Assembly: GCF_003967535.1 (NCBI RefSeq)
Contig: NZ_BIFR01000002.1
Span: 434,001-498,000, forward strand
Length of the DNA stretch: 64,000 bases
From: Tengunoibacter tsumagoiensis
GTDB taxonomy: Bacteria > Chloroflexota > Ktedonobacteria > Ktedonobacterales > Ktedonobacteraceae
Direction of reading: 5' to 3'
Positions 41,483 to 49,132 of the stretch are shown one piece after another. The notes beneath the pieces are model-generated. The model made no database searches. It was given only the letters and a program-made list of their open reading frames with translations, and had not been told where the DNA came from. The position numbers and the translations under genes were made by a program. How positions within the stretch are numbered: position 1 is the first letter of the stretch; each line of letters starts with the position of its first letter.

Positions 41483-43504
41483 CTATTGATAGTCGCAGTG
41501 CTTCACGACGTTGGGAAGCGGATCGCTACCGAAGGCGTCGTTGCTACAGAAGATGCTATCGGTGACGGTTTTGGTGATATAGGTGCCATTGGCTCCATAG
41601 CGCACCTGAGCCGTCCCGTTGACAGTACATACACCACCCTCATCAGCGCACTTCGTCCAATCGCTCGCGGGTGGTGTCGAAGTTGGCGTAGAAGTTGCAG
41701 TGTTTGTTGGTGTAGGAGTTGAAGTGTTCGTTGGTGTAGGAGGGGGAGTACTGCCCATGATCTGGTCGACGCCCTTCCATTTGCCGGTTGACTGATCGGT
41801 TACGTCGTCAGAAAGTCCCCACATGCCATAGGTGCTATAGTGACCTACATGCCCAAACTGCATATAGAGCTCGCCGCCGCTACCATACCAGTTATCGACG
41901 ATATCGTGGAGCTCGACATCCTGCATGCGCGCGTCGCGTGTTGCCCCAAACTGATTGCTCAGTGTTGGGTCAAGGGGACCTGGAACCTTGGTGCCCTCCT
42001 CGTCCTCGCCGCCTTCATAGACGAGCGAGTGAATGCCATACGTATCTGCCAGCGAGCGGCTGGTCTGATAGCCTTGCTTATTGGTATCGCTAGACGCCTT
42101 TTCGCCGTTGATAATGGCATCCACCGACGATTTATCGGCACTGCTGTAGTAGCCGGTTGTGGAGATGGCGTAGAGCGAGTTGCTGACATCACCATAATTA
42201 TCCTTAAGATACTTCAGCATACCATCGTCATAGCCAACGTTGGCATTGTTGACGACTGGACGGATGCGCGTCCCGTTGTCGCTGAAGACACTCTTGAACT
42301 GATTGCCGATCTCGCGTGTGCGCTTGCCGATGCGGCGAATCAGCAGATTGTAATCGTTGGTGGAACCGTCATAGTTGAGATTTGATCCCCCGGCTGCGAT
42401 CTCGTCCTTCTCGGCCTGGTTATTCCAGGGTCCCTGGTGGAAGCCGAAGTGCCACATCTCATTGCTGTACTCAACATAAATGTGGGTATCATCCGGTACG
42501 CCTTGATTCCCAGTGAAGGCGTTGCCATTTTTGAAGAGGTTCGCGAGCTGGGTTACATAGTCATCTGATGCATTGACTGGAATGTTGATCCAGATGTCTT
42601 TGTGTGTGATCTGGGCGATAAGCACGACATATTCCCAGGGCAGACCGTGTACACCTGGATGTTGTTGCCCATAGAGCGGACCGACGTTGGGCATGATACG
42701 ATCAGTGTTCCACTGAAGGCGATAGGGATAGAGCTCATTATTGGGCTGCTTATCCGTCGCCGGGTCGCCGTATCCATTGGTGCCGGTAAAGCCCATGAAG
42801 CGGAAGGCGGCCCAGTTATGATTGGTCAAAGAGCTCAGCCAGCTATCGGTAAAGACCTGGCTGGTGCCGGGAGTGTAGCCTGGGCGCCACAGGTGCAGAT
42901 TGGTAATGCCGCTGCCGGTAGCGGCGTTTGCATCGCGCTGGGTGTTGGTGAACTTTAAGATCATAAGGACACCACCTGAAGGGTTCCCCAGCGTTATATC
43001 AGCCGTGGTTGTGTTGCTCGCGGCATCATACGTTTGATTGGCAATCGTAGTGCCACAATGTGCTGGATCGTCGCAGGCGTCCGTGAGGGTGGCTTTGCCG
43101 TTGAAGACCAGTTTGTATGTGCCACTGATGTCAGTTGATTTTTTGAGGGGATCGATGTTGACCGCGTCGGAGACCCAGCCATAGGTGTAGCGATTGTCAA
43201 TGATGAAATTAAAGTCGCTGCTGGGCCAGCCATTGGTGTCTTCCGTCAGTGTGACGCCACCGATGGCGTCGATGCGTGCATTGTTACCGCCCAGATCAAC
43301 GAGCGCCTGTTCGTTGGCATCTACGTTCAATCCTAGCTGTCCGCTCGCTGCATGGGCAGTGGTATGTGGCAAGATGAAGGCCACCCCGCCAATGACGAAA
43401 GATAAGGTGCAGAACAACACAGCTCCTAATCGCAGCCCACGTTGCCACATTCCTGGCCGGCGCGTGTTTGATAGTTGTGTTGATGTGTTACTCCCTTGTA
43501 ACAT
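41483..43504 (-). CDS. Secreted GH-A-like glycosidase, second copy
   Basis: A 673-residue relative of the adjacent 791-residue protein. A signal peptide (LGAVLFCTLSFVIGGVAFIL) is followed by the same kind of catalytic region, with YVEYSNEMWHFGF holding the probable acid/base Glu and HSLVYEGGEDEEG the probable nucleophile. The middle CBM-like domain of the other protein is missing. A TPTPTNT-rich linker leads directly to the 58-residue Cys-containing module, nearly identical to its neighbour's. The catalytic parts are clearly diverged. It lies just downstream of the GntR/LacI-type regulator, which may control it. Confidence 0.75.
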   Translation of the reverse strand: MLQGSNTSTQLSNTRRPGMWQRGLRLGAVLFCTLSFVIGGVAFILPHTTAHAASGQLGLNVDANEQALVDLGGNNARIDAIGGVTLTEDTNGWPSSDFNFIIDNRYTYGWVSDAVNIDPLKKSTDISGTYKLVFNGKATLTDACDDPAHCGTTIANQTYDAASNTTTADITLGNPSGGVLMILKFTNTQRDANAATGSGITNLHLWRPGYTPGTSQVFTDSWLSSLTNHNWAAFRFMGFTGTNGYGDPATDKQPNNELYPYRLQWNTDRIMPNVGPLYGQQHPGVHGLPWEYVVLIAQITHKDIWINIPVNASDDYVTQLANLFKNGNAFTGNQGVPDDTHIYVEYSNEMWHFGFHQGPWNNQAEKDEIAAGGSNLNYDGSTNDYNLLIRRIGKRTREIGNQFKSVFSDNGTRIRPVVNNANVGYDDGMLKYLKDNYGDVSNSLYAISTTGYYSSADKSSVDAIINGEKASSDTNKQGYQTSRSLADTYGIHSLVYEGGEDEEGTKVPGPLDPTLSNQFGATRDARMQDVELHDIVDNWYGSGGELYMQFGHVGHYSTYGMWGLSDDVTDQSTGKWKGVDQIMGSTPPPTPTNTSTPTPTNTATSTPTSTPPASDWTKCADEGGVCTVNGTAQVRYGANGTYITKTVTDSIFCSNDAFGSDPLPNVVKHCDYQ

Positions 43505-43653
43505 TGATGAATCCTTTCTACGTTGTGTGTTGTGCCGCGTTCAATCGCAGCACAGGACAAAAGGACAAGCGGAGGTTAGTATGACAGAAGGGCTACTTTG
43601 CCTTCTGTATGTATCTGTGTGTTGTGAGGCCTCCTTTCTTCGGTCAAATTATT

Positions 43654-43689
43654 CTTGTGAATCTGCTTGTGAATCTGCTTGTGAATCTA
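43654..43689. repeat. Three 12-bp direct repeats upstream of a glycosidase gene
   Basis: CTTGTGAATCTG occurs at 43654-43665 and 43666-43677, and CTTGTGAATCTA at 43678-43689. They lie about 150-185 bases before the second GH-A-like gene on its strand. Confidence 0.85.
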
Positions 43690-43759
43690 TATACACATCC
43701 GTATGAGAGGATGGGTATAGCACATGACATCAGTGTTTCGAATAAAGAAACTGTATGCA

Positions 43760-44884
43760 TCAGGAATGATTTCGTGGTAGGATTTGAAAATGTAGTGTTT
43801 CAGGACGCTCAGGCTGAAGTAAAATATCAAGCATTGCAAACATCTCGTGTACCAGTTCAGCAGGATCGAATTCTACACGACTAAGCTCATCTTCATAGCC
43901 AAACAGGATCGGCGAGCCGGTATTAGTCTGGGTAACGATACAGAGCTCTTCTCCCGGGTGAATGCCCAGGCGCTGAAATGCCGCTAAAGCTCCCGAAGTG
44001 ATCATATCATTATCGATAAAAAGACCGTCTGGTTGCGGATGGTTTTTGTTACCAAAAATTTCCATGACGTATTGATAGCCCTGTTGCTGATAGGTTGGTA
44101 CTGGTCCCTGGAGTGTTGCTCTCCTCATCGTCTTATAATGGATCAGCTCAGGGTAGAGCGGTAGGGAATACTCCTTGAGTGCCTGGATAAAGGATTGTTC
44201 TATGAGACGGTCGGATGATAGTTCTCGCTCTGTCTCGTAATAGGTTGATTCGGTCCAGAATCCTATACGCTGGCAACCCTTACTTGCAAGCAGCGTGACG
44301 GCCTGGCGAACGAGCGTATCGAGATCCTGGGTCACAGTGTATGGTCCATATCCAGCGTAGACGACGCAGGGTACTCCCTGCTGCTCTATCCACGCGGTTG
44401 TGATATTGTTCATCCCAACAGTCAAAATGCCATCGACCCGTCCCGACTCTATCATCTCAACCACGCTTTGTGGCAGTGCCAATTTATCACGGTCGGATTG
44501 TAGCACGAAATGTAGTTCACACTGATAGGCGTTATTGAGGGTCCGGCGTTCCATCTCCTCGGCAAGCAGCCCTGAAAACATGCCCCAGAATGGAGACTTG
44601 TTTTCCCCCAGAAATAAGTAAGCGTAGAGAAGGACATAGATGCACTTTGTATGCAGGCGCGTTGATACATAAATACCACTGCCACGACGACGAGAAAGAA
44701 TACCCTGGTCTTCCAGGATATCAAGCGCATCATTGAGTGTGGCGCGGCTGGTTTGAAACCGTTCACACAATTCTATCGCCGTCGGAAACTTTTCACCTGC
44801 TCCCAATTCATACGCGAGCGCGCGAAGGTCCCTACACAGCGTCTGCGTTTTCGATGCTGGGGCCAGCCTACGCGCTGTTGACAC
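43760..44884 (-). CDS. GntR/LacI-type (AraR-like) transcriptional regulator
   Basis: A 374-residue chimeric regulator. The first 70 residues are a GntR-type winged helix (FPTAIELCERFQTSRATLNDAL and LEDQGILSRRRGSGIYV). The remaining 300 form a periplasmic-binding-protein-like sensor of the LacI kind, with VDGILTVGMNN and GLFIDNDMITSGAL. This combination is that of Bacillus AraR, a sugar-responsive repressor. GTG 44884 after GCAGGAGGTG is chosen; the frame runs 47 codons further across the operators and promoter. It lies beside two glycosidase genes, so a plant sugar is the likely ligand. Confidence 0.88.
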   Translation of the reverse strand: MSTARRLAPASKTQTLCRDLRALAYELGAGEKFPTAIELCERFQTSRATLNDALDILEDQGILSRRRGSGIYVSTRLHTKCIYVLLYAYLFLGENKSPFWGMFSGLLAEEMERRTLNNAYQCELHFVLQSDRDKLALPQSVVEMIESGRVDGILTVGMNNITTAWIEQQGVPCVVYAGYGPYTVTQDLDTLVRQAVTLLASKGCQRIGFWTESTYYETERELSSDRLIEQSFIQALKEYSLPLYPELIHYKTMRRATLQGPVPTYQQQGYQYVMEIFGNKNHPQPDGLFIDNDMITSGALAAFQRLGIHPGEELCIVTQTNTGSPILFGYEDELSRVEFDPAELVHEMFAMLDILLQPERPETLHFQILPRNHS

Positions 44885-44944
44885 TATGAACACCTCCTGC
44901 GGATACCAATGATTGCTCTCTTGCCGAGAACACCTTGCTGTTGT

Positions 44945-44980
44945 AAGTATACTAGTACGCTTAAGTATACTAGTATACTT
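44945..44980 (-). promoter_or_regulatory. Two abutting 18-bp operators
   Basis: AAGTATACTAGTATACTT (44963-44980) is a perfect palindrome. AAGTATACTAGTACGCTT (44945-44962) is the same site with two changes and directly adjoins it. The first covers the -10 box and the second the start of transcription of the regulator gene, indicating self-repression. Confidence 0.85.
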
Positions 44981-44992
44981 TTGATCTGTCAA
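44964..44992 (-). promoter_or_regulatory. Promoter of the GntR/LacI-type regulator
   Basis: On the minus strand TTGACA (44987-44992), a 17-base spacer and TATACT (44964-44969) match the sigma-70 consensus almost exactly. Confidence 0.85.
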
Positions 44993-45036
44993 GGGGGGAG
45001 AGGAAGAAACGCTCATATGAGCCATGGTAGATATAT

Positions 45037-46095
45037 TTACAAAGAGCTTGTTTGTGGGGCACTCTGCGTTTCACGACGTACAACGGGTGCCACCTTTGTG
45101 CCAAGCAGCTCGATAGCATGCATGATCTTATGATGAGGGATCGAGCCAACCGTCATCTGGAGCAAGAAGCGCTGATGATGAAAAATATTGTATTGATAGA
45201 GAAGCTTCTCAATGACCTCATCTGGATTCCCTGACACGAGAGCCCCCTTGAGAGAGCGTGAGGCATCGAAGTCACGTCGGGTCATAGGAGGCCAGCCTCG
45301 CTCCTTGCCAATCTTATTCATCATTGTGGCAAAAGCGGGGAAGATATCATCGCTGGCTTCCTGGGGCGTATCGGCGACATAGCCATGCGAGTTAATACTT
45401 ACAGGGAGGGTATCGGGATCGTGCCCTGCTCGTCGGGCTGCATCCCGATAGAGCCTCACCAGACCGGCAAAGCGAGCTGGTTCACCACCGATGATAGCCA
45501 GTGCCAATGGAAGCCCGAGAGCCCCGGCCCGTACAACTGATGCTGGCGTCCCTCCAACGGCAATCCAGACCGGGAGCGGATTCTGCACAGGGCGAGGATA
45601 GATCCCCAGATTATTCAGAGGAGGTCGATGTTTCCCTGACCATGTCACACGTTCGTTTTCTCGAAGTGTGAGCAGAAGATCTAGTTTTTCTGTAAATAAT
45701 TCATCATAATCGTGCAGATCATAACCAAAGAGTGGAAATGACTCAATAAAAGAGCCGCGACCAGCCATAATCTCTGCCCGGCCTTGCGAGAGGAGGTCTA
45801 GTGTCGCGAAATTCTGAAAGACGCGCACAGGATCATCTGAGCTTAGAACCGTCACAGCGCTCGTCAGGCGAATATTTTTTGTGCGTGCAGCAGCGGCAGC
45901 CAGCACAACGGCTGGTGATGAGACCACAAATTCTGGACGGTGATGTTCACCAATCCCAAAGACATCCAATCCTACCTGGTCAGCCAATTCGATCTCTTCA
46001 AGCAGATCACGCAAGCGCTGGGCAGGACTGATCGTCTCCCCTGTCTGTAAATCAGGCGTCAACTCGGCAAATGTGTAGAGGCCAATCTCCATCAT
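45037..46095 (-). CDS. LLM-class flavin-dependent oxidoreductase
   Basis: A 352-residue luciferase-like monooxygenase. It shows the family's start (EIGLYTFAELTPD), LADQVGLDVFGIGEHHRPEF, the TSAVTVLSSDDPVRVFQNFATLDLLS block and GRAEIMAGRGSFIESFPLFG. This order is that of the CE1758/YhbW-type group, which uses FMNH2 and oxygen on an unknown substrate. AAAGGATCGA precedes ATG 46095; the frame opens with TTG 46110. It is transcribed separately upstream of the regulator, on the same strand. Confidence 0.88.
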   Translation of the reverse strand: MMEIGLYTFAELTPDLQTGETISPAQRLRDLLEEIELADQVGLDVFGIGEHHRPEFVVSSPAVVLAAAAARTKNIRLTSAVTVLSSDDPVRVFQNFATLDLLSQGRAEIMAGRGSFIESFPLFGYDLHDYDELFTEKLDLLLTLRENERVTWSGKHRPPLNNLGIYPRPVQNPLPVWIAVGGTPASVVRAGALGLPLALAIIGGEPARFAGLVRLYRDAARRAGHDPDTLPVSINSHGYVADTPQEASDDIFPAFATMMNKIGKERGWPPMTRRDFDASRSLKGALVSGNPDEVIEKLLYQYNIFHHQRFLLQMTVGSIPHHKIMHAIELLGTKVAPVVRRETQSAPQTSSL

Positions 46096-46466
46096 TCGAT
46101 CCTTTTTCAATTTCTTTATAGAAGAGCAAATAGAGTCATCTCTCAGTGTCTATACAACACATATTGGGAATTCTTATAGTTATAAACATAAAAGAGTCCC
46201 TTTCTATTCCAGTTGAGCTTATAGATCATCTTTATAGACGCTTGCTAGTCAAACGTTTCTTGTCAGCCTTTTTCCTGTAAAGCCTGTCAGGACGAACCTT
46301 CTTCATTGAAGTGAGAGAGATCCTCAGGTAAACTATGAGATAGTAGCCTATCCTTCCAGGGATGATGCAGATGCGAGAAGTTTTTCGTTTCTATAGGAGG
46401 GAAGACGTTCCTGAATCGCTTATAGAAAATCATATAGTATCAGGAACGAAGGAGCAACATTTTTAC
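46096..46466. other. Divergent intergenic region
   Basis: It must hold the promoters of the luciferase-like gene (minus) and the lipoprotein gene (plus). A 35-codon extension of the latter frame lies here but has no site or signal, so it is not called coding. No further feature was recognised. Confidence 0.45.
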
Positions 46467-47300
46467 ATGAAAAAAATATATAGTCTGTTTTTATTTGTCC
46501 TCTTATTATTACTCACTGCCTGTGATAGTGGCACCTCTAATGGAGATCAAACAAGTACTCCAACGCCCAGAAGTGGCGCAATTGCCCACGCATTGCTTCA
46601 ACATGAGCCCTCAGGGGATGCGACCCTCAATTGGGACGCGACAAAGCGTGCCCTAAAAGTACAGATCAATCTTTCAGGGTTAGGGGAGGGGAGTACGCAT
46701 CCACTCCATATTCATGGTGGAAACTGCAATAGCCAGGGCGTAGATCTGTACACTTTGAAGGATATCGTGGCCGACGCCCATGGGAGCGCGACGTCAACAG
46801 CAACAATCTCTGATGTAATGGGTGGAATTCCTGATACGGGCTGGTACATTGAGGTTCAAAAAGGATCAGGAGATCAGGCTACCAGTATGATTGCCTGTGG
46901 AAATATTACCAACGCTCAGCCATCCGTACAGGACAATCAGACTGCCCATGTCCAGATAGCCGAGGTTCCACAACCCGATCAGTCCAGTAGCGGGCTGGTA
47001 CAGCTTTCCGTAGCTCACGGTTCGCTTACGGTTGTGATTACCATGAACGGCTTGAGTCCCCAGAGCGCGCATGCCGCTCAGATCGCAACAGGAAGCTGTC
47101 GGCAGCAAGGGAAACAATTGAACGTGCTTCAGCCAGTTGTGGCCGACGATACGGGTAATGGGAGCTCCACAACGACGCTGCCAAATGTCACAGCCATTCC
47201 TGGTAGTGGCTGGCATGTAACCATTGCGCTGTCCTCAGATGGTGGAGCTGACACAGATATTATTGCGTGTGGTGATATTGTCGCTGGAGCGCTTGGCTAA
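46467..47300 (+). CDS. Lipoprotein with two CHRD-like repeats
   Basis: A 277-residue exported protein. The lipoprotein signal MKKIYSLFLFVLLLLLTAC ends in a lipobox with Cys at residue 19. Two similar beta domains follow, roughly 35-150 and 155-277. Each has a VVADAHG/VVADDTG loop, a GS.TSTAT/GSSTTT strand, a GGIPDTGWYIEV/AIPGSGWHVTI strand and an ending IACGNI/IACGDI. HPLHIHGGNC in the first resembles CHRD/superoxide-dismutase-like sites; the second lacks those His residues. Function is unknown. GAAGGAG lies 12 bases before the ATG. Confidence 0.75.
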   Translation: MKKIYSLFLFVLLLLLTACDSGTSNGDQTSTPTPRSGAIAHALLQHEPSGDATLNWDATKRALKVQINLSGLGEGSTHPLHIHGGNCNSQGVDLYTLKDIVADAHGSATSTATISDVMGGIPDTGWYIEVQKGSGDQATSMIACGNITNAQPSVQDNQTAHVQIAEVPQPDQSSSGLVQLSVAHGSLTVVITMNGLSPQSAHAAQIATGSCRQQGKQLNVLQPVVADDTGNGSSTTTLPNVTAIPGSGWHVTIALSSDGGADTDIIACGDIVAGALG

Positions 47301-47521
47301 AAGCCACAATACAATCGAGGAACCTGCTCAGGAGCACCTTCAGGAGTGCTGTCCCTCACGTCGATAGGGAACATACAAGTAATGAGAGTTTGTTAAGGGC
47401 TTTGTTGTCTTTCATCCTCATGCATTTTTTATCATGGAGATAATTTTTTGCATCCCTGAGGATTTTTAACACCTGCTTTTTTGAACTAGTCCAGAGGCCA
47501 AAAAAGCCTTGACATGAACCG
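47301..47521. other. Intergenic region before the IS200/IS605-type element
   Basis: A weak hairpin (AGCAC...GTGCT, about 47333-47352) follows the lipoprotein gene. I looked here for the missing 5' part of the GH44 gene in all frames and did not find it. Confidence 0.45.
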
Positions 47522-47534
47522 AAACCCGCCGCAA

Positions 47535-47559
47535 GCCGCCGTCCTTTCAAGGCGTGCGG
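47535..47559 (+). repeat. Left-end hairpin of the tnpB element
   Basis: CCGC..CCTT pairs with AAGG..GCGG around a short loop. The sequence is a near copy of the right-end hairpin. Confidence 0.7.
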
Positions 47560-47588
47560 TAAGGCGGGTTTTCTCTTGGCTTTAGCCC

Positions 47589-47617
47589 TTGCTTTTTTGT
47601 ATAAAATGTGATATAAA
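47589..47617 (+). promoter_or_regulatory. Promoter of the small gene-tnpB unit
   Basis: TTGCTT, a 17-base spacer and TATAAA (47612-47617). The expected start of transcription coincides with the ATG at 47624, so the message may be leaderless. Confidence 0.6.
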
Positions 47618-47623
47618 TACCGC

Positions 47624-47788
47624 ATGGAAAAACCAGAGTACACCAGTACCCGCATTTGGATACGAACCGTAAGAGCTGCAAAGCTCATCGGAGCATATAC
47701 CAATGAAAGCATTGTGAAAGTGCTTGATCGACTTGTTCAACAGGAATTAACAAGAGTTCTTGCGAAACAAAAGGAAGAGGAGAAGTGA
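47624..47788 (+). CDS. Small ribbon-helix-helix-like protein coupled to tnpB
   Basis: A 54-residue protein. A probable beta strand (STRIWIRTVRAA) is followed by two helices split at TNES (AAKLIGAY and SIVKVLDRLVQQELTRVL), the layout of Arc/MetJ-type DNA-binding proteins. The C-terminus is strongly charged (KQKEEEK). Its stop TGA shares its last base with the ATG of tnpB (TGATG), so translation is likely coupled. It could repress the element or assist TnpB. The fold is inferred from pattern alone. Confidence 0.65.
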   Translation: MEKPEYTSTRIWIRTVRAAKLIGAYTNESIVKVLDRLVQQELTRVLAKQKEEEK

Positions 47789-48565
47789 TGGGGAAGGCGA
47801 CCAAAACGATCAAACAGGCATTGTGCTATCAACCGCAGCATGCGCTCTGGTTTGAAGCTCACCATGCCCTGTTCAACCGGGTGGCCGCCTTCTACTTTGA
47901 TGTGATCAACGCCCATGTGAAACTGCTTGATCTGCCGACAAAAGAAGCACTCACCGCTCTGGAGAAATGTACTCATCGCACCGCTGATAATCCTGATCCC
48001 ATCATGCCACTCTCCGAGATTGAGCCCAACATTCCCGCCCTGTTTCGACGCGCTGCCATTAACACCGCACTGGGTTCCGCTCGCTCTTTCTTTTCGCATC
48101 TCGCCAGATGGAAAGCGAAAAAGGCGAAAGCGGAGGCCACAGGCAAAACCTGTGGCGATCGCCCACCCGTCCCGCCTCGCACGTGGCGCACATCTCCTTC
48201 TTTTTACGCTGGGATGTACAAAGGGCGCACCACGACAAGCATCCTGCTCAAGATCTGGACGGGAACCTGCTGGTCCTGGGTCAAGGTGCGCACGCTGGGA
48301 GGGGATGTGGAAGATGGCTACCAATTGGGCAGCCCCTCATTGATTCGCAAAGGCGACCACTGGGCGCTGCATACGCCTCTTGAAAAAACATTCACCAGTC
48401 CTGCCAACGTCGTGAAACAGATCGCTCATCCTGAGACACGCATCTGTTCCGTCGATCTCAATCTTGGCGACCACATCGCCGTCTGCACGGTGCAAACTGC
48501 CGCAGGTACGATCCTTGCCACCCGCTTTCTCAAGGGTGGCAAACGGATATCCGGCTTTAGGAAAA
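47788..48565 (+). CDS. TnpB nuclease, 5' exon
   Basis: The first 259 codons plus one base of a tnpB gene. The ATG at 47788 follows GAGGAGAAG; a GTG one codon earlier is also in frame. RuvC-I is here: the catalytic Asp lies in ICSVDLNLGDHIAV. The reading frame continues 32 codons into the intron before stopping, which gives no TnpB-like sequence. Joined to 51103-51821 it codes for about 498 residues with an unbroken match across the junction (SGFRK then RQLGIIARN). Confidence 0.85.
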
Positions 48566-49002
48566 GTGCGCCGTTTCGACGTATGAAAGATAGCTTCATA
48601 GGAGCAGGAGGTCGAGAGTTAATACCTCTTAGAGCAACTGACCTACCTAGAGAGGAAACTTGAAGGGGAAAATAGCATGTCTGTAAAGCAGAGGCAACCG
48701 AAGATGTGTAGGATGATGCTCTGCAAGCTCTGAGTGCATGGTGAAGCCTACACTGGTTAAATCCTAGTTTCCAATGGTGCAAAAAGCCACCCGTCGCACC
48801 ACATCTGAGGCGGCGACATCACAATACTACATCTCCGTCTTCCGATGTAGAAAAGCTCTCTGTGATGAATACCCAATAATGAATGGGGTAAGGAAACGAA
48901 CGGGGCACCTACACACTCTAAACGTCTTTCATACGTAAATACGGGATCGCCTACGGGTGGCGACACCTACGGCGACGGAACCCTCATAGTAGAGAGGATA
49001 AG

Positions 49003-49028
49003 AAAAAAAAAAAAAAAAAAAAAAAAAA
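49003..49028 (+). repeat. 26-base A homopolymer within the intron
   Basis: An uninterrupted run of 26 A lies about 100 bases before the maturase start, in the region between the intron RNA core and the coding frame. Confidence 0.9.
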
Positions 49029-49132
49029 TATCTGAACGAAGGAGCAATCTCCGAAAGGAGATGAGAGCCTATCCTTGATAAAGATAGGCAGGGTAGGTAT
49101 CAGTGAGAAGCAAAGAAGGGGAGGTACGTGTG

